Counted from the first letter of the stretch, positions 18,208-26,921 are shown. The stretch is DNA of 64,000 bases from Arthrobacter sp. PAMC25564 (GCF_004798705.1 NZ_CP039290.1:1178001-1242000), one strand, 5' to 3'. The notes: generated from the sequence alone by a model not told the origin. Program-made: numbers and translations.

Positions 18208-19563
18208 ATGAGCATTTTTAGGGACAGGGTTGACGCGGGCCGGCAATTGGGAAGGCGGCTGGCGGAACTGCGGGGCCAGGACATCGTGGTCCTGGGGCTT
18301 CCCCGCGGCGGCGTCCCGGTAGCCTTCGAAGTTGCCGCCGCCCTGGACGCACCGTTGGATGTGATCGTGGTGCGGAAGCTCGGACTTCCCTATCAGCCCG
18401 AGCTCGCCATGGGTGCCATCGGGGAGGGCGGGGCGCGGGTGCTGGAAGAGCATGTGCTGGCCCAGGCCAGGGTATCGGACCAGGAACTGCAGGCCGTCGA
18501 AGAGCGTGAGCGCGCCGTGCTGGAGAAGCGGGTGCTGCAGTTCCGGAAGGGCCGGACCCGGGCGGACCTCACCGGCCGCATCGCGGTGATCGTCGACGAC
18601 GGGATCGCCACCGGCTCCTCCGCACGGGTGGCCTGCAGGATAGCCCGGAAGCTGGGGGCCGCTAGGGTGATCCTGGCCGTGCCCGTGGCGCCGGCAGACA
18701 CCCTCGCGGCCCTGACTGAACCGGACGAGGTGGTCTGCCTGGCAACGCCGCGGCAGTTCACCGCAGTCGGCTACCACTACCGTGATTTCTCGCCGACCGA
18801 CGACGAGGAGGTGGTGCAGCTGCTCGACCTCGCAGCCAAGCGGCTGCAGGATTCGCCGCCCGATTCGCGCAATGCGGCGGCAGCCGAGGCCAGCGACCCC
18901 GTCGACCTCGATGAGGAAGTGGAGATCCCGTCGCGGGGCGTCCGGCTCCAGGGCCAGCTCCACCTGCCGGTCCCGGCCACAGGCGTGGTGATTTTCGCGC
19001 ACGGAAGCGGCAGCAGCCGCCACAGCCCGCGGAACCGGTTCGTGGCTTCGGTCCTGCAGAAGGCGGGACTGGGCACCCTGCTGCTGGACCTGCTGACCCC
19101 CGGTGAGGAACGTAACCGCGCCAACGTCTTCGACATCGAGCTCCTTGCGCGCCGGCTGTCCTCGGCAACCGATTGGCTCGCGACCCGGGGCGACACCGCC
19201 TCCTGCAGGGTCGGCTACTTCGGTGCCAGCACGGGTGCCGGGGCTGCGCTGTGGGCGGCGTCCGAACCCTCGGCGCGGATCGGCGCCGTCGTCTCGCGCG
19301 GGGGCCGTCCGGATCTGGCTGGTCCCCGGCTTTCGGCCGTTACCGCGCCGACGCTGCTGATCGTTGGCAGCCTCGACCACGAGGTCCTGGAGCTCAACCG
19401 CCAGGCCAAGGCCATGCTCCGCTGCCCCAACCAGCTGGCCGTGGTCCAAGGCGCCACCCATCTGTTCGAGGAACCCGGTACGCTGGCGGCGGCGGCCATC
19501 CTCGCGAGGGACTGGTTTGTCAGCTATCTGTTGCCTTCGGCTGAATCTAATCCCCAGGAGTAA
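18208..19563 (+). CDS. Phosphoribosyltransferase - alpha/beta hydrolase fusion protein
   Basis: A 451-residue two-domain protein. Residues about 1-215 are a type I phosphoribosyltransferase: ..VLGLPRGGVPVAFEVA.. and the PRPP loop IAVIVDDGIATGSS. Residues about 230-450 are a dienelactone-hydrolase-like domain with VIFAHGSGSSRHS, nucleophile elbow YFGASTGAGAAL, acid in LIVGSLDHEVLEL and His in VQGATHLFEEP. The same fusion is known in actinobacteria, and related phosphoribosyltransferase-domain proteins occur in the mycobacterial dormancy regulon; the reaction is not known. GGGGAG precedes the ATG. A DUF302 gene follows after three bases, so they are co-translated. Confidence 0.85.
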   Translation: MSIFRDRVDAGRQLGRRLAELRGQDIVVLGLPRGGVPVAFEVAAALDAPLDVIVVRKLGLPYQPELAMGAIGEGGARVLEEHVLAQARVSDQELQAVEERERAVLEKRVLQFRKGRTRADLTGRIAVIVDDGIATGSSARVACRIARKLGAARVILAVPVAPADTLAALTEPDEVVCLATPRQFTAVGYHYRDFSPTDDEEVVQLLDLAAKRLQDSPPDSRNAAAAEASDPVDLDEEVEIPSRGVRLQGQLHLPVPATGVVIFAHGSGSSRHSPRNRFVASVLQKAGLGTLLLDLLTPGEERNRANVFDIELLARRLSSATDWLATRGDTASCRVGYFGASTGAGAALWAASEPSARIGAVVSRGGRPDLAGPRLSAVTAPTLLIVGSLDHEVLELNRQAKAMLRCPNQLAVVQGATHLFEEPGTLAAAAILARDWFVSYLLPSAESNPQE

Positions 19564-19566
19564 TCC

Positions 19567-19989
19567 ATGAGCTATACCTACACCGCCGTCGTTCCTCTGA
19601 GCTGGGAGAACGCACTGGAGAAGACGCGTGCAGCGCTCGCCGCCGAGGGCTTCGGCATCCTTTCGGAAATCAACGTGCGGGCCACCTTCGCGGCCAAGCT
19701 CGGCGAGGACGCGGCAGAGGAACTGGGCGACTACATCATCCTCGGCGCCTGCAACCCGCAGCTCGCACGGCGCGCCCTGGCCGCCGAGCCGGAAATGGGG
19801 GCGCTACTGCCGTGCAACGTTGTGGTGCGGCGCGGAACCGGGGCTACGGAGACCATCGTCCATGCCGTCGATCCGCAGACCATGGTGCAGCTCAGTGACA
19901 GCCCGGCGGTTCGTGAAGTAGCGGACGACGCCGGGACCCGGCTCCGCGCGGTCATGGCGGACCTCGCGGGGACGGCTGCTGCGGTTTAG
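19567..19989 (+). CDS. DUF302 domain protein
   Basis: A 140-residue DUF302 protein (SYTYTAVVPLSWENALEK, ..EGFGILSEINVRATFAAKLGE, ILGACNPQLARRALAAEPEMGALLPCNVVV). This is a small alpha/beta fold of unknown biochemistry, often found next to redox or stress genes. AGGAG precedes the ATG, which lies three bases after the stop of the phosphoribosyltransferase-hydrolase fusion; both are likely expressed together. Confidence 0.88.
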   Translation: MSYTYTAVVPLSWENALEKTRAALAAEGFGILSEINVRATFAAKLGEDAAEELGDYIILGACNPQLARRALAAEPEMGALLPCNVVVRRGTGATETIVHAVDPQTMVQLSDSPAVREVADDAGTRLRAVMADLAGTAAAV

Positions 19990-20339
19990 CGGTATTACCC
20001 CCGTACCCCTCGCAGACCCACGGTCCTCTTCGCGGCGGGAGGACATGCCCAGTCTTCGCGCCCGGGACCGGGCATAACCGGAATATATCCACTCGCTGAC
20101 CCCTGAGTGGGGCATGCCCGGATCAGCGGGCGCGCTCCTTCCCGGTTGCTTGCCGCCGGACCGCCTGCGGGTCCCGGAAAAGCCCCGATTTCGGCGGCCC
20201 GTCTGTGCCGGGCGCTGAAGCAACCGGGGAGCAACGTCACGGCATCTGCCCGACACCGCCTGCGGCCAGGTCCTGGCCGACCCCGCCGCCTGACACCCGA
20301 CGCACTAATGACAAGGCCCACTGGCCGCGCTGTCCCGGT
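19990..20339. other. Intergenic stretch without a supported gene
   Basis: 350 bases between the DUF302 stop and the end of the leftward membrane-protein gene. It contains GGACATGCCC (20041-20050) and GGGCATGCCC-type palindromes near 20110, and several GC-rich short inverted repeats that could end transcription of the converging genes. Short open frames on both strands have no recognisable protein character. Confidence 0.6.
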
Positions 20340-21131
20340 CTAGGAGCCGTGCGCCTTCCGGCCGCCACCATGGCGGGTGCGCAAGGCATACGTCAGCAGG
20401 GCCAGGCCGGCCAGCACCATGACCGCCGGAATCACAAAGTCCATCGTTGTGAGGAGCACAGTGGCCTGCAGCGCGAAAATCAGGCCCAGGGCGGCAAGGA
20501 CCCCGGCCGGGAGCAGGGGCCATTTCATCCGCGCTGTTTCGCGAGGACGGGACAGTTCCGGTGCGACGGCGGTTGATGACAACGGCAGTTCTGGGACCGG
20601 CGGTCCTGGCACCGCGGCCCCTTGCACGGCCGCCGCGCCCGGATGGTGGGCGGTATGGACCGGAACCAGGGACAGCGCGCCGAAGGTGGCGGCCAGGCCG
20701 AGGAACAGTACGGCCGCCACCGGCATGCCCTGGAGCTCGCCGGGGAGCGCCACGATCAGCGCCAGCGTGAGCATCACGCCGCAAGGAATTAGCGCCCACC
20801 AGTTGCCGTGCCCGCGCAGGAACACTGCGCCGAACCCGGCCCCCATGAACAGGAACAGTAAGGACCCAGCACGGTCCGCGGCAGGACCGGGCCAGAGCTG
20901 GGCGGTCAGGATGACCGCCGCCACGCCCAGGAACACGGAGCCGGGAATCGCGGCCCACCAGTGGTCCCTGCGGCGGAAGAACAAAGTGAGGAACGCGGCC
21001 CCGGCCACGCCGAAGATCAGCGGCCATACCAGCACGGCGCTGTTCATGATTCCGAGCAGGTCCATCAGCATCAGGATTCCGGCCAGCATCAATACAACGC
21101 CTGCAATGATGCTCGTTCTTGCCGGTTTCAC
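20340..21131 (-). CDS. Multi-pass membrane protein, function unknown
   Basis: A 263-residue protein with about eight predicted membrane helices, e.g. SIIAGVVLMLAGILMLMDLL at the start and a last pair near residues 205-250, plus an Ala/Pro-rich soluble loop in the middle. It resembles actinobacterial DUF5668/LiaF-like N-terminal helices but no catalytic motif is visible. The start codon is GTG at 21131. It overlaps the stop of the upstream gene (GTGA) and has GGAGG before it, so translation is coupled to that gene. Last gene of a four-gene operon headed by a universal stress protein. Confidence 0.7.
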   Translation of the reverse strand: MKPARTSIIAGVVLMLAGILMLMDLLGIMNSAVLVWPLIFGVAGAAFLTLFFRRRDHWWAAIPGSVFLGVAAVILTAQLWPGPAADRAGSLLFLFMGAGFGAVFLRGHGNWWALIPCGVMLTLALIVALPGELQGMPVAAVLFLGLAATFGALSLVPVHTAHHPGAAAVQGAAVPGPPVPELPLSSTAVAPELSRPRETARMKWPLLPAGVLAALGLIFALQATVLLTTMDFVIPAVMVLAGLALLTYALRTRHGGGRKAHGS

Positions 21132-21850
21132 CGTTTGCCTCCCCGGACCCGGCCCTCCGCCCGGGACCGGATGCCCAGCAGCATCCGCCGCTCCATCAGG
21201 AACTGCAGCGGTTCCAGCACCGGACGGAGCACAAGCCCCAGCGCCACAGGCGAATAGTCATACCGGGTCCGGGACAGGAGCCGGGTGGTGTGGGCGTCCA
21301 CCGGCTGCAGCACAAAGGTCCAGCCGAGGTCCAGCCGGGGGCCGGTCCCGGGGACGCCCGGCAGTGCGATCATCCCGCTGCGGGGATCCATGGTGCCGCC
21401 AAGGCCCAGCACCGCCTCGACCTCCAGCCGCCGGACCGGAATCCCGCCGTCGGGGGACAGCGGGATGATGTCCCCGACGGCCAGGTGCTGGAATTCGGGC
21501 AGGATCCGGTCCGCGCTGTGTATCCCCAGGCCCGCAGCATTTTCCAGCGCATCGTAGCTGTACATGCCGCCGCGGCCGGCACCCAGCTGGACAAGCCACG
21601 GCCACACACGGGCCGCCGGGGCAGCGATGGTGACCGCACGGGTGGATTGCATCCGCGGCGTCCGGACAAACTCGTCACCGGGAAGCGGACCCGCGGCTTC
21701 CTGCGGGGTCGCGCCCCAGCGCAGCAGCCGGGGCCGGACGGCCAGGACATAGGCTGCCGCGGCGGCCGCCGCCGTCAACGCAGCCAGCGGTCCGCGCAGC
21801 CGTGCGGGCCTTGTCGTGGGATTCTTTCCGGGACGCAAGAACGTGGCCAT
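21128..21850 (-). CDS. SRPBCC-family membrane-anchored protein
   Basis: A 240-residue protein. A short basic N-terminus and one membrane helix ([15 protein letters not shown]) are followed by a START/SRPBCC-like domain: [26 protein letters not shown], typical of polyketide-cyclase-like ligand-binding folds, and later [23 protein letters not shown]. It probably binds a hydrophobic ligand at the membrane face. It begins five bases after the stop of the preceding membrane protein and overlaps the next gene by GTGA. Function unknown. Confidence 0.78.
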   Translation of the reverse strand: MATFLRPGKNPTTRPARLRGPLAALTAAAAAAAYVLAVRPRLLRWGATPQEAAGPLPGDEFVRTPRMQSTRAVTIAAPAARVWPWLVQLGAGRGGMYSYDALENAAGLGIHSADRILPEFQHLAVGDIIPLSPDGGIPVRRLEVEAVLGLGGTMDPRSGMIALPGVPGTGPRLDLGWTFVLQPVDAHTTRLLSRTRYDYSPVALGLVLRPVLEPLQFLMERRMLLGIRSRAEGRVRGGKR

Positions 21851-21855
21851 GGCTC

Positions 21856-22704
21856 CTACCTTTCCGTCCCGGCCAAGGCCCCGGCACTGCCGGTGTGCGG
21901 GCGGTGCGTCTCGTTGCGCCGCATCACGCCCAGCTCCAGCTTCCCCAGATGCAGGGCGCCCAACACCAGGAAGAACGCGGACAGCGCCAGCGAAGAGCAG
22001 AGTGACACCGCCGACACGGCGACGCTGAAGAACGGCTTGAACAGCTCGCCCAAAGCGAGGGAGAAGATCAGGGCGAAGCCGAGCAGGTACAGGGCGGGCG
22101 CATAGACGAGCCCGGGCCAGCGTCCCCTGAAGGTCAGGACGGACAGGATCAGGAACGCGGGCATAACGAAGCACAGGTCCAGGATGAAGACAGAATAAAG
22201 CGAGTCGATCTGCTCGCCGGACTGCATAAGCGGCAGCAGCATCGCGATCCACAACGGATAGAAGATGAGCGGCTGCAGCAACGCGCCCGACGCCGAGAGC
22301 ACCCTGACACCTTTCAGCAGCCTCGCCCGTTCCGGCCGCTCCGCGCGCAGCTTCAATGCGCCGTAGACCAACCCCCAGAAGGTCAGGGTGAAGACGGCCA
22401 TGTACACGAGACAGAAGCCGTTGTAGGTCCGCTCGATCACGTAGATCCCGTAGGCGTAGAACAGGTAGCCGAGGATTCCCAGGGCGGAGATCTGTAGCTT
22501 GGGGCGGCCGCCGCGGGCAAGGAAGGCCAGTACGAGCAAGGAAAACCCGGCGATGGCGGAAATCAGATCCTGCGAGAGGGCGCCGGGAACCAGATCGGGG
22601 CGCACGACGCGCGCGTAAATATCGGGGAACAACAGCCCCGTGGCGGCCGCGATAACGGTCAGAACGCCGGTGAGTGCCCGGAGCGGCCACCGGCCGGGGC
22701 TCAT
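21856..22704 (-). CDS. Multi-pass membrane protein, function unknown
   Basis: A 282-residue protein with about eight hydrophobic segments and few charged residues between them, e.g. ALTGVLTVIAAATGLLF, AIAGFSLLVLAFLA and the last near residue 240. No catalytic or transport motif is recognised. The ATG at 22704 overlaps the stop of the universal stress gene (ATGA), so it is translationally coupled. Its partners (stress protein, SRPBCC, another membrane protein) suggest an envelope-stress unit, which is inference. Confidence 0.72.
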   Translation of the reverse strand: MSPGRWPLRALTGVLTVIAAATGLLFPDIYARVVRPDLVPGALSQDLISAIAGFSLLVLAFLARGGRPKLQISALGILGYLFYAYGIYVIERTYNGFCLVYMAVFTLTFWGLVYGALKLRAERPERARLLKGVRVLSASGALLQPLIFYPLWIAMLLPLMQSGEQIDSLYSVFILDLCFVMPAFLILSVLTFRGRWPGLVYAPALYLLGFALIFSLALGELFKPFFSVAVSAVSLCSSLALSAFFLVLGALHLGKLELGVMRRNETHRPHTGSAGALAGTER

Positions 22705-23174
22705 CCCGCTGCCTGGGAGCCCTGCTGCTCCGCGGCCTCCTGGCCGACCACCAGCACCGGGCAATGGGCGTGCGCTGCACAGGCCCCGCTGACCGAGCCC
22801 ATGACCTGGGCGAGGAAGCCGCCGTGCCCACGCCGGCCAACCACCAGCAGCTGGGCGTCCCGGCTCTCATCGATAAGGACCTTGGCTGGCGGCCCGAACT
22901 TCACTTCCCGGGTGAGTCCTTCCGGCCGTGCGTCGCCGAAGGCCCGTTCCAGTGCCTGGTCCACGAGGCGCTTAGCCGCCTCCTCCAGCTGGGAAGGGGT
23001 GGGGGTGCTCTCCGGCGGGAGGTGGGATGCCAGAAAGAAATCCGAAGTGCCCAGGCAGGTGACAACCGCCAGCGGCGCATTCAAGCTGGTGGCCAGCCGA
23101 CCGGCAAGCCGGAGGGCCGTCGTTGAAAACTCGGATCCGTCCACGCCCACGACTATGCGCTGATCAGCGTTCAT
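22701..23174 (-). CDS. Universal stress protein (UspA family)
   Basis: A 157-residue single-domain universal stress protein. It begins NADQRIVVGVDGSEFSTTALR and carries the ATP-binding G-x2-G-x9-G-S motif as GRRGHGGFLAQVMGSVS, followed by CPVLVV, so it is likely an ATP-binding member. The ATG at 23174 is taken because the family begins there; an upstream in-frame ATG adds 14 residues. It heads a four-gene minus-strand operon (stop/start overlap ATGA with the next gene). UspA proteins aid survival under starvation, hypoxia or oxidative stress. Confidence 0.92.
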   Translation of the reverse strand: MNADQRIVVGVDGSEFSTTALRLAGRLATSLNAPLAVVTCLGTSDFFLASHLPPESTPTPSQLEEAAKRLVDQALERAFGDARPEGLTREVKFGPPAKVLIDESRDAQLLVVGRRGHGGFLAQVMGSVSGACAAHAHCPVLVVGQEAAEQQGSQAAG

Positions 23175-23292
23175 GGCCCCAGCCTGCCCCTGGCGGCCGA
23201 TGCTGCCTAGGGCCAAAAGTCACGGGCCGCGGGGGCTGTGCGGCAACGCCTGCGGCCCTAGGGTGGAACCACGACCAGCAGAGGAGATCCTG

Positions 23293-24165
23293 ATGATAAT
23301 TGCAGTCACCGGAGGAAGTGGAAAGCTGGGCCGGAGCGTTGTCCGCCGGCTCATCGAGGACGGTCACCAGGTGACCAATCTGGACCGCACCGGCGAACGC
23401 GGGCCCGGCTCCACCCAGGTCGATCTGCGCAACTACGGCCAGGTGGTGGACGTTTTCCTGGGCCTGGAGGACCGGCACGCCGGCTTCGACGCCGTCGTGC
23501 ACCTGGCCGCGATCCCGGCCCCCGGGCATGCGCCGGACGCCGCAACGTTCGAGAACAACATGCAGTCCAGCTACAACGTGTTCCAGGCGGCCCGCCGGGC
23601 CGGAATCAAGAAAATCGTTTATGCCTCCAGTGAGACAGTGCTGGGGCTGCCGTTCGACGTCGACCCTCCCTACATCCCGGTGGACGAGGAATACCCGGCC
23701 CGGCCGGAAAGCACATACTCCCTGGTCAAGCACCTCGAGGAGCAGATGGCGATCCAGCTCACCCGCTGGGACCCGGATTTGAGCATCACAGGGCTGCGGT
23801 TCTCCAACGTGATGGATCCGGCCGACTATGAGGAGTTCCCCTCCTTCGACGCCGATGCGACGCTACGGAAGTGGAACCTCTGGGGCTACATCGACGGGCG
23901 CGACGGCGCCCAGGCGGTGGCCCGTGCCCTGGAGCACGGCCAGCCCGGGTTCGAGGCGTTCATCATCGCCAACGAAGACACCGTGATGGGCCGCTCCAGC
24001 GCCAGCCTGGCTGCGGAGGTGTTCCCGAACGTCCCGGTGGTCAAGGAACTGGGAGAGCACGAGACCATGCTTTCGATCGGCAAGGCCAAGCGACTCCTGG
24101 GCTATTCGCCCGAGCACAGCTGGCGGCACTACCACTCGAACCGCACCACTCCCACCGAAGACTGA
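23293..24165 (+). CDS. NAD-dependent epimerase/dehydratase (extended SDR)
   Basis: A 290-residue extended short-chain dehydrogenase. The nucleotide site is IAVTGGSGKLGRSVVRRLI (GxxGxxG). The catalytic Ser is in KKIVYASSETVLG and the Tyr-x3-Lys pair in STYSLVKHLEEQ. The C-terminus resembles UDP-sugar epimerases and NAD-dependent uronate dehydrogenases. GAGGAG precedes the ATG at 23293. It stands divergent from the stress operon; the substrate is not resolved. Confidence 0.88.
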   Translation: MIIAVTGGSGKLGRSVVRRLIEDGHQVTNLDRTGERGPGSTQVDLRNYGQVVDVFLGLEDRHAGFDAVVHLAAIPAPGHAPDAATFENNMQSSYNVFQAARRAGIKKIVYASSETVLGLPFDVDPPYIPVDEEYPARPESTYSLVKHLEEQMAIQLTRWDPDLSITGLRFSNVMDPADYEEFPSFDADATLRKWNLWGYIDGRDGAQAVARALEHGQPGFEAFIIANEDTVMGRSSASLAAEVFPNVPVVKELGEHETMLSIGKAKRLLGYSPEHSWRHYHSNRTTPTED

Positions 24166-24246
24166 GGGCCGGCAAGGTCCCGGGCGCCGAGTCTTCGCGC
24201 GTCCGCACGGGACCCGGGGTCCACTACACGGTCCGGTCAATCCGGC

Positions 24247-24456
24247 TCAGTGAATGAGTTCCCGGGTCATGCCGAAGGGAACCTGATCCGAAAGCGCCGC
24301 GGTGTAGTGCCCGGGCTTGAGCCGCGTGAGCAGGATGCCGTGGGTGCCCGTGACCATGGCGAGCTCCTGAAGTCCGCTCACGGCGTCGTCGAGACGCTGG
24401 TCCAGGACCTGGCGGCTGTCGACTTGGATCTCGATGCATTCGGTTGCTGTGGTCAT
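24247..24456 (-). CDS. Small hypothetical protein
   Basis: A 69-residue protein beginning MTTATECIEIQVDSRQVLDQ and ending LSDQVPFGMTRELIH. Not recognised. It is mostly hydrophilic with one hydrophobic strand (VTGTHGILLTRL). The ATG at 24456 fits best; another ATG at 24480 is possible. An operator-like palindrome lies 50 bases upstream (24508-24528), suggesting it is tightly regulated. Confidence 0.6.
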   Translation of the reverse strand: MTTATECIEIQVDSRQVLDQRLDDAVSGLQELAMVTGTHGILLTRLKPGHYTAALSDQVPFGMTRELIH

Positions 24457-24507
24457 TGCAATGTCTTTCTTGGAGGTCATTCTTACCGGCCCCAATGGAT
24501 TCAGGAA

Positions 24508-24528
24508 CACTAAATGATATTTATAGTG
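24508..24528. promoter_or_regulatory. Operator-like inverted repeat before the small hypothetical gene
   Basis: CACTA (24508-24512) and TAGTG (24524-24528) flank an 11-base AT-rich core. On the minus strand a TTGACG element lies just outside it, with TATAAA inside, so the site overlaps a probable promoter for the gene at 24456. It is not a CIRCE element: the spacing and outer bases differ. Confidence 0.4.
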
Positions 24529-24548
24529 CCGTCAAGTCCAGGGCAGGC

Positions 24549-25637
24549 CTAGGTTCGGACCATAAACCCGGTCGGAACGTAGCGCACGCCGTTGACCTGC
24601 AGTTCGAGTACGTGCGGACCCGGATAGTGGACCCTGGTGGTCATCTGGCGGAAGGCATGCCGCTTCGAGAATGTCCTGGTCTCGCCGGGGCCGAGGACCG
24701 GCGTTCCCAGCTTGAAAACCTTCTCCGAGAGATCCCCCTTCGCTTTCATGTAGTGCACCGCATAGTCGACCGCGAGGCGGACCTCTGCGGGGCCGTTGTT
24801 GGTGATCTCAAACTCAAAACCCAACTCGCCCGGGAGTTCGACGGCGGTGCGGTCCAGCCGGGGCGGTGACACCCCGAGCGATGCCGGAGGGAATCCCAGC
24901 AGGGCGAGTGCGCCGGGATGGGCCTTCTTCAGCAGGGTCCGGAGCCCGTGCCGGACAACCCGGGGCGTGTTCAGATCCGGCGCTGCCATCCAGCCGGCCG
25001 CCGCTGCCACCGCTTCGTCCGGAGCATGGCGGGCGAGGTCATTCAGATGGTTGGCCACCGAGCGCCGGACGTCCGCCTGCTGGTCCCGGTACAGGGCGTT
25101 GAGGATCGGCAGGGTGGCTGCCGGCCGGGCCGTGATCTCGGGGACGCGGATGGCCCACGGCAGGTACGGGCGGGTGCCCTCGCTGGCGAGGCGGCGGACG
25201 TGCCAGTCAGGATGGGACGTCCAGGGCTGGATGGCTGCCAGCGCCCGGTCCAGATCGGCGGCGAGGAGTCGCCGGATCGCGAATTCTCCGGTGAGCCGCG
25301 GCGTGAGTTCGGCGAGCAACTGCAGGCAGTCCTCGACGCCGCCGGGGTCCGTAGACGCCAGGGCCAGGGAGGCGGCTGTTTCCGACACCGGCCAGATCAT
25401 CCAGCCGGTGAAGTCCGGATCGGCGAGTGCCAGGCGGAAGGTTCCTGCCGCCGTCGTGTAGTCCTCCGGCAGATCCGCCAGGAGGGCACGGCTGATGAGG
25501 TCCGTCCGTTCCCGCAGGCTCAGTTGATCCAGTTTCCCGGCGGCCCTGGCCAGGTGCGTCCAGCCGGCGTGCGGTGACGCTGCGGCGAGGATCCGCCCGA
25601 GCGAGCCGACAACGGCCTGATTGATCAGTTCATTCAT
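24549..25637 (-). CDS. DNA alkylation repair-like HEAT-repeat protein with Ig-like tail (AlkC-like)
   Basis: A 362-residue protein. Residues about 60-265 are HEAT-like helical repeats of the AlkC/AlkD glycosylase group (e.g. HPDWHVRRLASEGTRPYLPW, DQQADVRRSVANHLNDLA). The last about 95 residues (LGFEFEITNNGPAEVRLAVD ... LGPGETRTFSKRHAFRQMT) form a beta-sandwich, as in AlkC proteins that carry an Ig-like domain. The group excises N3-methyladenine and related bases without base flipping. The ATG at 25637 is preferred over that at 25646, where the purine-rich SD is too close. It is a single gene convergent with the PAP2 gene. Confidence 0.8.
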   Translation of the reverse strand: MNELINQAVVGSLGRILAAASPHAGWTHLARAAGKLDQLSLRERTDLISRALLADLPEDYTTAAGTFRLALADPDFTGWMIWPVSETAASLALASTDPGGVEDCLQLLAELTPRLTGEFAIRRLLAADLDRALAAIQPWTSHPDWHVRRLASEGTRPYLPWAIRVPEITARPAATLPILNALYRDQQADVRRSVANHLNDLARHAPDEAVAAAAGWMAAPDLNTPRVVRHGLRTLLKKAHPGALALLGFPPASLGVSPPRLDRTAVELPGELGFEFEITNNGPAEVRLAVDYAVHYMKAKGDLSEKVFKLGTPVLGPGETRTFSKRHAFRQMTTRVHYPGPHVLELQVNGVRYVPTGFMVRT

Positions 25638-25787
25638 GACGCCCATGCCCTCAGGCTACCGGTGCCTGCCGCCGGGAGCCGGATATGCAGGGCCGGCCAC
25701 CAGCCTCCCGGGAACGCCAAAGATTCCGGAATCACTGTAATCTTCACCGGAGAATGTCCACATACGGCGCTGAGGCGGAGATGGAAA

Positions 25788-26570
25788 ATGGCTGAGGATC
25801 GAACAGGCAAATCGCCGGGCTGGTGGCGGATCTTCCACGAGAAGTTCGTGGTCGAAGAACGCTTCATGAGCGCGCCGGCGCGCAGGAATCTTTACCGCAC
25901 CTCCGCCGCGCTGGTGATCCTGGGCGCGGTGATGTTCGTCGTGATCCTGGCTGGCGTCCTCCAGCAGGGCGGCGTCTCCGCCGGCGACGAACCCGTGCGC
26001 TCGTGGCTCGTGACGCTGCGCGCCGAACCCACCACGACCATCATGATCATCCTCGCGATCGTTTTCGGTCCGGTCGGCCTGCCGATCATCGTCCTCGTGG
26101 TCACCGTGGCCTGGGGTCTCCTGGCCAAGCACGCCTGGCGGCCGATCCTGCTCGCGGGGGCCATGCTGACCGGCGTCATCCTGGCCCAGATCATCGGCCA
26201 CCTTGTGGGCCGCCACCGCCCTCCGGTGGACCTCATGCTCTTCGGGGCTGACTCGACCTTCTCCTTCCCGTCCGGGCATGTCCTGGGCGCCTGCGATTTC
26301 CTTCTCGTCACAACGTTCCTGGTCTTCTCGCGGCGGAGCAGCCCCCGGGCCGCCGTCGTCGGTTTCATCGTGGCCGGAATCGGTATTTTCTTCGCTGCGG
26401 CCAGCAGGCTGTACCTGGGTTACCACTGGCTGACCGACGCCCTGGCATCGTTCTCGATCTCGCTGGTGGTGCTGGGCGCCGTGATCGCGCTGGACACCTG
26501 GCGGACCGCCCGGATTCCGGGCGAACGGGTCACCGGGACGCTCTCGAAGGCCGACACCAGCCCGGAGTAG
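25788..26570 (+). CDS. PAP2-superfamily membrane phosphatase
   Basis: A 260-residue protein with about six membrane helices. The three-part acid phosphatase signature is present: GRHRPPVD (end of motif 1), SFPSGHVLG (motif 2) and SRLYLGYHWLTD (motif 3, with the catalytic His). It is expected to dephosphorylate a lipid such as phosphatidate or undecaprenyl pyrophosphate at the outer membrane face. GGAG precedes the ATG at 25788. It is divergent from the AlkC-like gene. Confidence 0.88.
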   Translation: MAEDRTGKSPGWWRIFHEKFVVEERFMSAPARRNLYRTSAALVILGAVMFVVILAGVLQQGGVSAGDEPVRSWLVTLRAEPTTTIMIILAIVFGPVGLPIIVLVVTVAWGLLAKHAWRPILLAGAMLTGVILAQIIGHLVGRHRPPVDLMLFGADSTFSFPSGHVLGACDFLLVTTFLVFSRRSSPRAAVVGFIVAGIGIFFAAASRLYLGYHWLTDALASFSISLVVLGAVIALDTWRTARIPGERVTGTLSKADTSPE

Positions 26571-26601
26571 GCAGGAGCCGGCATCGGCGGCCGCCCGCAT
26601 C

Positions 26602-26889
26602 TCAGCGCCCCCGGGCTCGCTCCAGCGCGGCCTGCAGCCGGGCATTGGCGGCTTCCAGTTCCAGCACTTTGGCCACTCCGGCCAGGTTCAGCCCCTCATC
26701 CAGCAGTTCGCTAATCCGCCGGAGTACCGCCAGATCCGCGTCGCTGTACTGGCGGGTGCCACCCGCCGTGCGGTCCGGGGTGAGCAGGCCCTTGCGCTCA
26801 TAGAGGCGGATATTCTGCTGCCCGGTGCCCACCAGGTGGGCCACCACGGAGATCGCGTAGAGTCCCATCTCCTGCGCACCTTCCGTCAT
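26602..26889 (-). CDS. MerR-type regulator, HspR-like
   Basis: A 95-residue protein with the MerR helix-turn-helix. It starts [21 protein letters not shown] and continues [22 protein letters not shown], then a coiled-coil dimerisation tail ([24 protein letters not shown]). This closely follows HspR, the actinobacterial repressor of heat-shock genes. It is divergent from hsp20 at 27030 across a 140-base control region, so it is the likely regulator of that gene. GGAGGACC precedes the ATG. Confidence 0.85.
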   Translation of the reverse strand: MTEGAQEMGLYAISVVAHLVGTGQQNIRLYERKGLLTPDRTAGGTRQYSDADLAVLRRISELLDEGLNLAGVAKVLELEAANARLQAALERARGR

Positions 26890-26921
26890 GGTCCTCCTTC
26901 AAGCCGTCCGCCAGATTCCCC

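Noticed and set aside
16552..19461. Very long open frame on the minus strand opposite the magnesium ATPase and PRTase fusion
   Set aside because: Opposite-strand shadow of GC-rich genes with no domain; the plus-strand proteins have clear motifs.
20041..20054. Shared 14-mer GGACATGCCCAGTC with 39311-39324 (reverse complement), possible dispersed repeat
   Set aside because: In 64 kb of GC-rich sequence several such 14-mer matches are expected by chance; no longer match surrounds it.
20107..20343. 78-codon frame in the gap after DUF302
   Set aside because: No ribosome binding site, no conserved pattern, composition of random GC-rich sequence.
24504..24532. CIRCE element for HrcA
   Set aside because: CIRCE needs TTAGCACTC-N9-GAGTGCTAA; arms and spacing here do not fit.
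25656..26645. Long minus-strand frame over the PAP2 gene
   Set aside because: Charged low-complexity shadow without a recognisable fold; PAP2 signature is on the plus strand.
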